NCBI RefSeq assembly: GCF_040436345.1
Contig: NC_133237.1
Span: forward strand, 19,721,749 to 19,785,748
Source: Pagrus major
Lineage: Eukaryota > Chordata > Actinopteri > Spariformes > Sparidae
Reading direction: 5' to 3'
Length of the DNA stretch: 64,000 nt
Shown: positions 30,933 through 43,500 of the stretch, piece by piece
Layout: each line of letters begins with the position of its first letter
How positions within the stretch are numbered: position 1 is the stretch's first letter
Program-made: the position numbers and the translations under genes
Notes under the pieces: generated by a model
Told to the model about the DNA's origin: nothing
What the model saw: the letters and a program-made list of their open reading frames with translations, nothing else
Databases searched by the model: none

Positions 30933-31506
30933 ACTCAGCACAGTGAAGAGGGAAGAGGAGGTGGCAGGTGGAAGTCAGAGCAGAACAATTTAGCACAGTG
31001 GGAGTTGAGGTGCGGAGAGGCGTGGGGGGTCGAGGGTGGGGCCGGAGTGCGAGCGGGGATTACGGTTGTCAAGGAAACGGTAATTTGCCCCCAGGCCTGG
31101 ACGGTACCCACAATCCTCCACGGCTCTCTTGTCTCAATCAGTCCCAATAGGAGAAATGTTTGGAGTGGCAACACTTTTTTCTAGAGAGATAAGTGTGGAG
31201 CTAACGAGGCGTAACAAGTGATTGGAGATTATTTTTTAGAGATAAAGAGGATGGGAGGGGAGGTGGGTGGAGCCAGGCCTGATGAGGACTCATGAGGGCG
31301 AAGCGGAGTGGAGGTGGAAGAGATGACAGATCGACAGTGGTGTGATATTATAATCTACCCTCCTAACTCCTTCCCATCCTTGCTTGCCTCCCACCCCCCA
31401 CCCTCCTGCCCCATCCATCTCCATCCCCCCTCCCCACCCACACCACACCCCCTGTTCCCAGGACACAAACTCCCTGCTGGTCTGCTTGACTATCCATCCC
31501 TCCCTC

Positions 31507-34500
31507 TCACTTCTCCTCCTTCTTGACCTCTTCCTTCTTCTCCTCCTCCTTCTTCTCCTCCTTCTTGGGCTCCTCTTTCTTCTTGTCGTCCTTCTTCTCC
31601 TCCTTCTTGGCATCGTCCTTCTTCTTGTCGTCCTTCTTCTTGTCGTCCTTCTTCTTGTCGTCTTTCTTGTCCTCCTTCTTGGGCTCCTCCTTCTTCTCCT
31701 CCTCGGGCATCGGCTCCGTGGTGAGGATCATTTTGCCGATGTTGTTCCTCTCCTGCATCTTTCTCATGGCGTCGCCCACCTGTAGGAGAGACCGAAAAGG
31801 GCAAGACGGTTATGTAAGACAAGATGAATGAACAAAGGGTGAGAGGAGGACAAGAAGATTTAAAATACACCTGTCATTGAGAAAAACACATGGAGGGTAC
31901 GCAGTAGTAGCCAGCTTCTCCTCCACAAACACATATTCACAGCAATATGAGCTTTCTCATTTGTTTTGACACCATAGAAACAAATTTTACAGCCTTGTGC
32001 TTCAGAAATATGACTTTAATATGCAGTATATGAGAAAGACGATGAGACTTTAATAATATTCGAGGGGAAATGAAATTGTTACAGCATCAAAACGCAAAGG
32101 AGGAAGAAAGGATAACAGAAGAAAAACAAAATAAATGAGGGGAATAACATAAGGCAAAGAGATGCTCTCAGTATTAGAATTTATTAAGGATACGTTTAAT
32201 GACTGTTAATGATTGTAAGTAGGCAATAAATACAGACACGAAGCACAAAGTAAGAGCTTGTTTACCTCTTTTTGCATCGTTTTATCTTATAACCCAATTT
32301 TTTTTGGTAAAATGAGGTGGTGAAGTGGTGTCAGAAGTAAGACCAATAAAATGATTCATGGACTCCTTTTCCACTGATGGACGAGCCGACTGCAGATGAG
32401 TCAATCGATAAACTGTTATGTCTTATTATTAAAGGACGAGTTCACATTTTTTTTTAAGTCTCTTGTTTTAGTTGTTGTACATGTTCCTCCCAAGTGTAAA
32501 CCCACTGTGACGTCACCCACTGGTTGGTAGGCCGTGAAGTGATAACCTGATTGGATCCAACCGAGGACACGCTATGGTAGCAACTTGTCAATCACAGATA
32601 GCCACGCCTTAAAACATACGCAGCTTTATCATCTATTTTCCTCAAAATTAACATCATGCTGGTGATAAATCAAGTGAGAAGCAGGCTCATTTTCTCATAT
32701 GCTTAAATACAATCAGTCACACAAGGTAACAGGAAATCAATGATTCTTATTTCAAGGTGATTATATACTTAAAACATAGCTAATAATGAATGATATATTT
32801 AATTTCTGCCAACTAGATCCCCCTAAATCCTGCACACTGGACCTTTAAAGAAAAAAGTGAACCTCTCCTTTAAAGGTGCCTGTTCATCACAGGTTAGTTG
32901 TCCTAAATGAGCACTTATCCAGTTAAAACCAGAAGTGGCCGATCTAAAAATGGTTTGTACATAATCAATATTTTCCTGAATAAACTAACAACATACTTTC
33001 AGCCTGTAGAACTGTAACCGTGATGTAAAAGCTGAATTTGATGGATGTGCGTCTGACTAATCAGCCAAACCCTCGTCAAATGATGAATCGACCAACATGT
33101 TCGGGGAGGAGAATCCCAGCCGGACCAACCACACCCTCCTCTTGACCACCGAGCTCCCTCCGTCCACTGCCTGTTCCTGCCTCCGTCGCCTCCCCCTCCC
33201 TCCTCCCTCCGATCCCCCTCATCGCGCAAGGCAGGCAGACCACCTAACGACCAGTGCCACGGCAACAGGGCCATCTCCTAGCAACGTAAAGCCTGCCTGA
33301 AACGTGGCCCTGACGACTCAGACACATGGGAAAGAGGGGGAGTGTGGGAGTTCGAAGTGGAGGGAGAGGAGGGGATGAAGGGAGCAACTGGTGTCCTTCA
33401 AGACGAGGAGGGAGGGGTGAGTCGGGGAATTATAAGAATCATCTTCAATGTGAATGAAAGTCACAGTCTGAGGCTCTCTTGACGACTCCACCCACTTCCA
33501 CCCTCCACTCTCTGAGATCTGTCTCTGGCTCCCAGGCATCCCGGATTTGAGTGGGCTATTTGCGGTTACAGACGTGACCATTATCCTCCTGGGGATCAGT
33601 GCAGATGTAGATAACGGAGGAGAAAACACGAGAGGGATGCTAATTTTCAAATATTGCCCATGAATGCTTATTGATTATTGGAGCAAGGCAAAAAAGCGAA
33701 CAGTCTGAAGGGAGGAAGGGCTGTGATGAATGGAGTCAGGGCGTGGCATTTGTAATCAGCTCGTGATAATCGATCATTTATTTGATTAACTATCAACCAA
33801 CAACTGATGCAAACAAGCTCCCGTCAGCCTTTATCACACATTTTGATCAGTATTCTGCTCCTCTCTATTTCAAGTTTATTCTTATAGAGATTGAATGTCA
33901 CCATCAAAGGATCTTACCCTGACAAAAGCACAGTTAAACAGCATGACCTACTCAGCCCTCATTCAATCGAACAACCCTCCTCCATATGCAGGCAGAGTTA
34001 TAAGGTCATGGATTTTCTCAAAATAGAAAAAATATGATACAATCTATAATTTCAATACATTTTAATCTATAGTTTTTTTTTATTTGATGTGTATTTTATA
34101 CAGATTGGTAGTATGAATAGTTTGAATAAAAGACTGACTGCTTCCTTTTGCGGCAACACATACAACACTTTTAAATAGCAAAATAATGTGAAATAGGAAC
34201 TTTTAAGTAAGAAATATAGTAAGTGTAATAGTAAAATGTATTAAGTGCAGCTAGTCTGTCACTCGTTCCCTTCTCTCTAAACTCTAGAGGGCCAGCCAGG
34301 TGAGAAATAACTCACATAGCTGTTTGATATTTGATATTGTGAAAACTATCGCTTATGACAACAAATATCACGATATTCGATAATATCGAATATCGGCCCA
34401 AGCCTACAATATATCCATATTATATCGTTCTCGTGATAGGGGACTAGAGTTCCAGCGATATGCTGCTTTCAAGGTATACCATGGTATTAAATCTGATGCT

Positions 34501-37500
34501 TATTATACCGTGTACATTTGCAAATAAATAATTGAATTCAACCATATTAGGATTATTAAAAAAATAGCAATATTTTCAAGCTTATTATTAATTTTTAATA
34601 TTGAATAATCGCCATGTCCTCGCATTAATGAAGTGCTTTTGAAGAGATTTCAAAATATTGAGATATATGTCGTGTACTGCAATAAAGCCTAATAATATTG
34701 TAATGTTATTTTGAGCCCATTGCCCAGCCCTGATCTTTGTCATCGTTTCTGTGTCTGTGCACTGTGTATGAATGAAAAACTCAATAAAAATACATTTACT
34801 AAAAAACAACTCCAACAGCTTTTTGTCTCTGATGCCACCCCGAGCATCAGCGCTCGCAGACGTACACTTGAAACTTGTACTCTAGCCTGAGATATACCTT
34901 CTTCCCTCCTCTGTTCCTCCATGTCTCTTTCTCATACATCAGGGCCCCTCCCTACAGACAGACGCACACACTGACTAAAGGATGTCGCCATAGCAACAAG
35001 AGAGAGAAAGCAAAAAAGATGCACTGTGAGGAGGATACAGCGCGATGGAGAGAGACAGAGAGGGAGTCAATAACCTAAAGACAGTCTGAAATAAAGAGCA
35101 GACAGATGGAGAGGCAGAGAAAGAGCGTCAGATGGCGGAGAAAGACAGCGGGTGTTTCTCTCTGGCCGCACTCACACAGGACTAAACACCGACCAGCTCC
35201 GACTCTAACAACAGAAGATGTCAGCCTCTGACTCCCTCTTTCTCTCCATGTTTTTCACACTCTCCCTATTCATATCTGTTAGCAGCGTTAATTTTGTCAG
35301 CGACAATCTGACTCTGTCTGGCTGACTGAGTTACGCTCGAGGAGACACAGAGCCTCTTGTGGAGAAAACTTCATCTGCCGAGTGTTGAGCCTTGTTGAAT
35401 GTGAGCCACGCCCAGCTCCTGCAGCTCCCATGCACACACACACAAACCCACCTGGCATTCACATGAGTTCTGGGTGACTGGATTGCGAGCGCACGCCGTA
35501 AAAATGGATGTAAGTCAGGTGTAAATGCACCCGTGTCACAATGAATCATCTGGACATCCACACTGAGGTGCACAGGGATGCTTTCAGTCACACAAACAAG
35601 CAGCCATGAATAGATCTGAAATCCACATACAGAGGCTGCTCAGTCAGTACAAGTTCAGTTAGAAGACTGAAACTTGGTTTTATTTATTTTTTATGACTTT
35701 AAGTCTGTAAGACGTTTTACAATGCACTTATTTATTTAAATGCATCTAATTATATTGTCAAGCAGTGTGTCTTTATGAAAGCAGAATATTTTGTATTTTT
35801 AATAATTTTTTATATGATTGTATATTTAAATCTTCTCCTATTTGATTATTATATTCTATGTCATTACCATTTTCCTGATCCTTTATACTTAGTTTTGTTT
35901 GATTTTAGTTCATTTTGTACTCAGGTCTCACTTGTAAATGAGATCTTGATCTCAGTGTGACTTCCTGATTAAAAAAGTATCATATACTGTATGTAGCTGG
36001 AATCGTGATAGAGACATACGGTATATTGTGATATATAATAATAACAATGATAATAATTTACTGGATATTTGATCAAATAAGGTTGTTTTCATCAGCTGGT
36101 TTTGAACGAATAAACTGGAGTATGCAGAGGATAGTTTCATTAAAAGATGGCGGTAGAGGCTATGTTACGCATCGCTGTAATAAAGCAGTAGTAGAAAAGT
36201 AGAAGTTGCCAACCTGAAACAGGACCAGCCAATATATCTGTTGTTTCATAAACCTTGCATTAACTTAAACTCTTCCATAAGCCTGCCCCTGCTGCCTGTA
36301 CTAGCCATTATTTCTTGCGCTATGGGAATATCCAGGAAGACGCAGACAGCGGAAACAACTTCTTCTTCTTCCTCTCTCAGAGCGGAAACAGCTAATCAGA
36401 CATGATAATTAAATGTTTGCTGTGTCAAAACCTCCTCAAGTGAAACTGACTAATTTTGCCGTTTCCATCAACCTTTTTTAATGTGATACCTGATGGAACT
36501 ACTGTTTTCAGGTAGTACGTTAATTCCAGGTGTAAAGGAGTAAAGACACAGACCTGCTCGAGGTGCCAGGTGGAGTCGATGCGGGGCTTGACCTTGCCCT
36601 CCTTGTACAGATCCAGGATGATGTTCATGGCCTGGGTGATGAGCTCCGTCTCCCCGTCCAGGTAGCCCAGATGGAAGCCGCACACCGACTTGTTCCCCTG
36701 GATGAGGCTGAGCGTGTGGATGGAGAACTGATGGTACCAGTTCTTGGCCACGGCGATCAGGTTCTTCTTCTGGCCCGCGAGCATGTTAGCGGCACCTGAA
36801 AGGACAGTGTGTTATGTTGTGTATTCCCACATTTCTAAATCCTTTCAATTCTTAATCGCGTCATTCATTTTTCAAGCAAAGCTGTAAAATGTGTTCTGGT
36901 TCTAACTCCTTAAATGTAAGTCTTTGGGTTTTAGGCTGTTGGATGCAACTTAACGAGGTCACTTTGAGCTCTGGGAAATTGTGATTAGCATTTTTCACAA
37001 TTTTTGACATTTTATGGATTAAATGATTAAACGAATAATCATGTAAATCATCAGCAGATTGAGTGACAGTGAAAATAATCATTAGTTGCAGCCCTACAAA
37101 TGATTTGCTGCTGATGAATTATTTAGAAGGCTGGTTCATTTTCTATCAAATATTCAACCCCCACTCCAGCTTTTCTCCCTTTCGCTCTTCTGCTCTGACC
37201 GTACCCACTTTGTCCTCACCTGATCCTCAACTTGTCTCTCTTAGTGGTGAGACAATCACTCCATTATGTCACTGACAGAAAAGAGAAGACCAAATTTTGA
37301 TTCTTTAAATCTTTAAAGTTATTTATCAAGAAAAAAAAGACAACCATTTGCTGGTTCTTGCTTCTCAAATTCAAGAAAAAAATGGTGTGGGGAAATGGTG
37401 GATACATTACTGGCATCATCTGCGTTCATCTGTTTTTAATCACATTTTACTGGCCAAAATAAAAGCCTTAGTAATCACTAGGCAACATGTCAAATCAACA

Positions 37501-40500
37501 TTAAGTCATGTCAGGTGCTTCTACCCATGAGCTCTTTGTTTCACCTCTCTTTCGCACCTACGCTTTCCACCCTGAAAACCTTTTTGGCACTTCAGCTCTC
37601 GCTGTCACCACATGTCCTTCCGATCCCCTCCTCCTGTGTTCACACAACCTCTGATGCTCTCGCTGTCACTGTTTCTCTCTCGGGGGAAACGGGGGACACA
37701 AAGCATGCTCTGAGAGGAGAGAGGGACCCGGGCCTGCTACATTCAGACACATTCCAGGTTTTTCGTGTGGATAGAACGCCCATTGTTCCGCCATGCATAC
37801 TTCTGATAAGCTGGAAGAGGAGCAGCCAGCACCGAGGGACAGGGAGGGTGGGGTGGGGCTTCTGTAGGGGTGAGAGAGGGTGAATGGGCGAGGGTGGGGT
37901 GGGGGTGGGGGGGGGCGGGCACCATGCTGGGTAGTGGGTTTTTTTGTGCAGCATGCAAAGGCAAGGCCCTGTTCTCCATGGATGCCGACCCCGCCCACTG
38001 TTGCATGCATGCTGGGTCCAGATTGGCATCGCAACAGAGAGAGCGTAAAGGCCTTCCCACGGATGACACACAGCACACTGAGGACATGGACCTCCACAGA
38101 GAGGTCAGCCTGCCCACCAAGAAGCAGCTGTATTCTGCCAACGACTATTTCATGTTCTGTATTAATTTGCTTATCAGTTACAATCCAAGATGTCTGCAGC
38201 GACAGCAGCTGCTTTTTGATTTTTGCAGTACAGTGGAGTATTATTTAAAGGTGCAGTATGTAGTTTTGAGGAAGAGAAAGATCTTCATTGACTGATCATT
38301 CTTATTACTTTTTAAACATCTTCTTAAACGAACTATATAAACAGTGACTGAATAATCAAGCTGACCTTAAAGGACAACACAATTTTTGTTTTGCTTTGTT
38401 TCTATGTGGCGGACCCTGCCACCTTTCTAGCTTCAAACTGCGTTCTGGGGACCTTATTTTCCTCTGAGAACAGCTTGTTTGTTCAGTTATGGAAAAAATT
38501 AATATTTCTGAGTTTGTATAATTACCTCATTAATATTGTAAACATTAAAATTCTGAGTTTGAATCTTCTTCTCCAAAACTACACAGTGCCCCTTTAAACA
38601 TAACAACAACGCTGACGTAGTGAAGAACTCCCAGATCATAAAGTATTAATATATTGCTAATGAGCTTATGTAGGAGTAAAAACAAGTTAAGGAATACCCT
38701 GTTCATGGATATCTCTGTCAGCTGCTAGCTTGTGCAGGTAGCTTGCCATGAAGTTAATCTATGATCTAACCTTTGTGTTTCCTACCATGCTCGCTCCGCT
38801 GCCAACAAGCCTATTAAAACATGTTTGGTTTTAGGCATTACATAAGAAGTTCTGGTGAATTTAAAAAAGGACAAACTGGAGAAGCTCGGCTGGAGAGATT
38901 CATGCAGCCTCCAGGCGAGCGCTGCGTGAGACGTCTTTTCCAAAAAAAAGTTTGTTTGTGGAGGTTGAGGCTTCGTTTTTATTTGACTTTGGCTCATAGA
39001 AGAGGTTCTGAATGTGATTATTTTATGTGCCAAATTGTTAAATTGGCAAGCATAATTCCAAAACGACCATATTAATCAAATCTATTTGCGTTTACTCTCG
39101 CCTATTGTTGCTTCGCTAACTCATGGAGGCTCCTGAAAATAACAGACCTACACTCCGGTTTTTTACCACTTACCATAGGTGATGAGCTTCCCCATAGGCT
39201 TCAACAGGTTGTAGGCCTTATGGGTGTCAGATCCTCCGAGAGGGTCGAGTATTATGTCCATTCCTGGAGCAGAAAGAGAGAAGAAGGGGACAGTTATCAC
39301 TGGTCTGCATTCACCGCAAGCAGCCTGCCAAGTCTCCCCAGCAGCCCCCTCCGCATGCCAGAGTTCACTAGGACTAGCGAGTGTAGCCAAGTTGTGCCAT
39401 GTTTACACGAAGAGGAACTCTTATGTATGCCAAGAGAGGAAAGGAGGAGAGAGAGCGGAGATCCTACTTGTTTTATGTTTTCTCATTCTTGTCACTGATA
39501 AGACAAGAGGGATAAAATGTCTCCGCGTCATTGTTCATTCCAGTTGTAGGTGGAGAGATTAACAGACTGACCTCTGAGCAGATGGTAAAGAGAAACCTAA
39601 CTATGGAGGTTTCTCTGTGGCTTATTAACGTCTGGCCATGTAGGCTCGGCCTTAATGATGTTCCTTTGTGCCAGAGGGGACTCCTCAAATTGGGCTACCC
39701 CTCCTTGCTCCGTTAAACCCTGCTTCTATTGATTGCTGGAGGCTCACAGCAGGACTCTGCCTTGACCACAGCACAGATGAATTGATGGATAGCCAAAGAC
39801 AGAGGCAAAGGTAGCAGGCAGGGCTGCACATTGATCCAGGCTTCTAATTAGATACATTCTGTCCGAAGTGTCAGTTCTCGCTCTCTTCCTATCTGTCTCT
39901 GTAATGTCTATCTGTCTCGCTCCATGCTACGGAGAACAGAGACGGGCTTGAGAGGGGACTATGAAATGAGTCTCCAGCACAATAACAGTCTCCATCCTGC
40001 TAGGAACGCAGCGGTAGGCGAAGGCAAAAAACAGGAACTGGATGTTGTTTCATTTTGCTGAAAAGCAGCGTTTTTGTGTGGCCCTCTCAGCGAGTCCAGG
40101 GTTACATCTACATAAAACTCCGCGGATGCATTATTGATGGCGATGAGAATCCAAACAGTCACTGTTCGGTGATGGGGAGGAAAAATGACTCCCTGCACGC
40201 TGTCAGTCTAGTGTACATGACAGCCAGCTCTGCTGAGAATTGTGTCATGAGGAAAAAAACAAAGTGTATGAAAATGTATCATCTCGCTGTCTGCAGTTTG
40301 TTCAACAGTGATCAACAAAGGCTGCAGTCACACAGGATTGCTTTGTACCAGTGGGAATATATTGATCTGGACTATTTGTTATGAAACAATCAACATATCA
40401 TGGGCAATATATCGATGTTATGTCGTTATTATAGTGATGAGTCTATATATCATCTTAGATTTTGGATACTGTTTCATCAGGATATGACATAAGTATTATC

Positions 40501-43500
40501 TTTTCCTGTTTTTAAAGGCTGAATTACAGTAAAGTGATGTCATTTTCTGAACTCACCAGACCCACTTAGTCATATATATATCCACTTTACTGATGATAAA
40601 TCACATTGTCTTAATATTTAAGTACAAATAGTCATCTCTACAATATCCTGAAGTGTCACTCAGCCCGCCATGCTCAGATTATGAAAAATAATGAATAATT
40701 AGGGACACATTTAAAGATTATCTGTTTTATTTTGGTAGATTTATCCATGTGTCATGTTTTACTTTCCACTTCCTCTCTTTGTCTGTTTTCCCACCGTTTT
40801 AACTGCTCACCTGTGTTCCATTAGTTAATCCCTCCCTGTGTACTTAGGTTAAGCTTGCGTTTTCCCTTCACTCTTTGTTGGCTCGTCTGTTGTCATCCCG
40901 TGTGTCCTGCATCTGTTCCCTGGTCCAGGTGTTTCCCTGTATTCCTGATTTGTCTTCAGTTTTTGTATTTCTCTAGACTTTTGGACTTTGCCTGGCTTTT
41001 TGGAGCTTGGACTTTAGATTTTTACTTTTGGACTATACTTTGGACCTTATCTCAGGCCAACTTTGGCCCTCAGGTTCTCCCCTGGTTAAAATTTTATTTT
41101 TCCCTTCCCTGCACACACAAGCCTCAGATTTAGAGCACTTTTCAAGCAAGTCTTTCACCTTTCGGACTGATCTTGCGGACTTCCTCCACATAGTCCTTGG
41201 TGCGATAGTCGATCGGATGCGTGACTCCACCCTCAGTGATGGTCTCGTGCTTGCTGGCTGACGCCGTGCCGAACACAGTCACATCCTTCACAGTCTTGCA
41301 CAGCTGAGTGGCAGCAATGCCCACACCACCTGCAGGAAGAGAGGCAGAGTGAACAAATAGTTATAATTTTTGTGAAAAAATGTCACCTTTAGGACATGAC
41401 TTGTGATAGATTCTATTGTAAGGATTCAGCCTTAACTAAATACGTTTGTTCAAGGCAACACCGAGGCCTGGATGAAACTCAGCTGAACATAACAGTCGCT
41501 GAAGGCGCCCAAGAATTCCCGTTCCACGCGCATTTTCTGTGGCAGGTAAATGTAATTTCCATTATTTATCGTCCAAAACAAGCCAAGTCAATAACAGCAC
41601 AGATGTGTTTTGCTCAAGGGTATGTAAAGAGCGCATTAAACACAATCACATTACTCCGACTGGCCTGGGGAGAATAGACACCCACACACAAATACACAAG
41701 CGCACACATCCAACTCTGGAGAAAGTAGGCATTGTAGCTCAATTGACACATCAAATTTTTTGGTCTTCCTTATTCAAGACAACCTGTCTGAAATTCCACG
41801 GGGTAAAAAAAATGTAGCTGAGGTATCTGTTTTGTCAGGAAAGGGGAGCTGGATGACATTCTATCGCAAATTACATAAACACAGCTCCTGCTAACCGAGC
41901 CAGCTGAAAACAACATGTGCTACATTGTCCGAGATAACTTTTCAAGACAAAGTGCTGTGAGACTTCGGTACATGTTTTCTATATCTGTGGTTAGTTCACT
42001 GTATTGAAAGTGTGTACATAGTTGTGGTAAATGCCTGAGCCAATGTTTGCTAAGGCTGCAGGAGCAAGAAGTAATAGGTTACTGATAAGCAGTGGCTTGT
42101 TTGAAATGGAGGCTGACCGGAGGACTTGAACTGAAAGGCATCCGTAAAGGTCATCTATGCATGACCAAATAAAGAGCATGTCTTATCTGATAGCAGGGAA
42201 TAAAGCAACACAAAGCAACATGTACGTTTACATCCATTTATAATGACACAGCCGAGCTGCCCGACTGCTGCACATGCAGGTTCGGATTAGATGAATGATG
42301 AAATCATGATTCACTCGCTTACAAAGGCAACCAGACATTTAATGTGCACACCCAGTAAGATAATCAGAAAGGCAGGAAGCAGGCGCATGCACGAGGAGGC
42401 CTATGCATGCTCGATTAGATTTATGCTAAATTAACCAAACAGGAAGATGTTTTTTTTTAGTATATAAGTATGTTTCTGATTATGAGATGTCAGTATAAAA
42501 AATAGCTTCTTCCTCTCTCCTTGGAAACTGAGAAAACACAAATACACACTGAGACACAAACAGAAATGACAGATTTTACAACAGGTTGTCAGTTGCACCA
42601 TTGCTGTCCAGTGAAAACCATGTGCTGCACAAATCTCATTTAATTAGTGATTAAACTATTATTATATTATATCAGATATACTGCATATAACTATTATTAT
42701 TATTGTTGTTAGTGTTTTGTGTTGTGTCTAACTTTTTCCTGAATCCTTTGCTCTCTACTAAACTGATTGGCAGCGTATCTCCTCAGAACAGTGAATCACA
42801 CTTTCTTCCCAGATAGCAGCAACGTGATCTTTGGCCTTAGTAGTAAAAAAGTAAAACGGTTACATAATGTTGCTTTAAATGGTTTATTTAGCTAAAGATG
42901 TAGGAGACAGGTTATGGAGGTAAACTTATCCTTCATTTTATCTTATAAATTCAGCAACAACAAAAGTGGATATAGAGGGTTACATGCTTCTTCTACTCTA
43001 TTTTGCAAACTCAATGTAATTGGACCAGTAATTGTACAGTTACTTAATATCCTCCGCCTAGGAGGTTATGTTTTCAACCCGTGCCCATTTGTTGGTTGGT
43101 TGGTTTGTCAGCAGGATTACATAAGAGCTACTGAACAGATTTCCATGAAACTTGGATGGAGGATGGGTCTCGGCCCGGATTGGAGCCCCATTAACTTTTG
43201 ATGCAGATCTGGATTTAACATTGCAAGACTGCTGTTTTTAAACATTTTCATCAGTTTCTCAGGGAGTAATGCATGGATCTGGACGAAAAGAAAACAGCTG
43301 CATTTAGGTAGCTGGTATCTATGTGTGAGTACAAAAGGGGACTCCTTGGTGAAGGCATGTCTAATAAAAAAGCTTCATGTCAGAGTTATCACATCTTCAT
43401 ATCTTTTATATGGCTAGAACATGGTGTGTTAGATGTCAGAGATGCACCTCTGCTCCCTTCATCTCAGCATTAAAATTATTCTGAGCCAGTGAACCAGTCG

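Larger units (their letters stand above)
26310..31506 (-). other. vat1: probable long vat1 3' untranslated region or 3' flank
   Basis: No gene was recognised on either strand in these 5.2 kb. The stretch holds a CA/GT array (29,107-29,135), a CAG/CTG run (27,829-27,850) and a very G-rich plus-strand tract (30,862-30,932). I infer a long vat1 3' UTR from the lack of earlier poly(A) signals and the close tail-to-tail spacing of IFI35 and VAT1 in human. Confidence 0.4.
31780..36553 (-). other. vat1 intron 5
   Basis: Contains a composite fish repeat (about 32,430-32,880), a near-perfect CGATATTCGATA palindrome (34,371-34,395) and a transposon end ending in GCCCAGCCCTG (34,590-34,732). The rest is AT-rich. 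No other exon was found. Confidence 0.75.
36796..39173 (-). other. vat1 intron 4, with repeats
   Basis: Holds a reversed copy of the ATTAATCG/GCAGCCCTA repeat (36,860-37,097), a G-rich tract (37,866-37,920) and copy B of the TTAA-bounded element (38,245-38,597). Open frames near 37.7-38.1 kb overlap each other on both strands and look incidental. Confidence 0.75.

Noticed and set aside
31384..31831. Leucine/serine-rich plus-strand frames opposite the vat1 tail
   Set aside because: They mirror the Lys/Glu codons of vat1 exon 6, which joins in phase to the rest of vat1.
40840..41110. Possible retroelement terminal segment with TTGGACTT repeats
   Set aside because: The pattern looks familiar from fish retroelements, but no coding part, LTR partner or target duplication could be found, so it is only mentioned under the intron.
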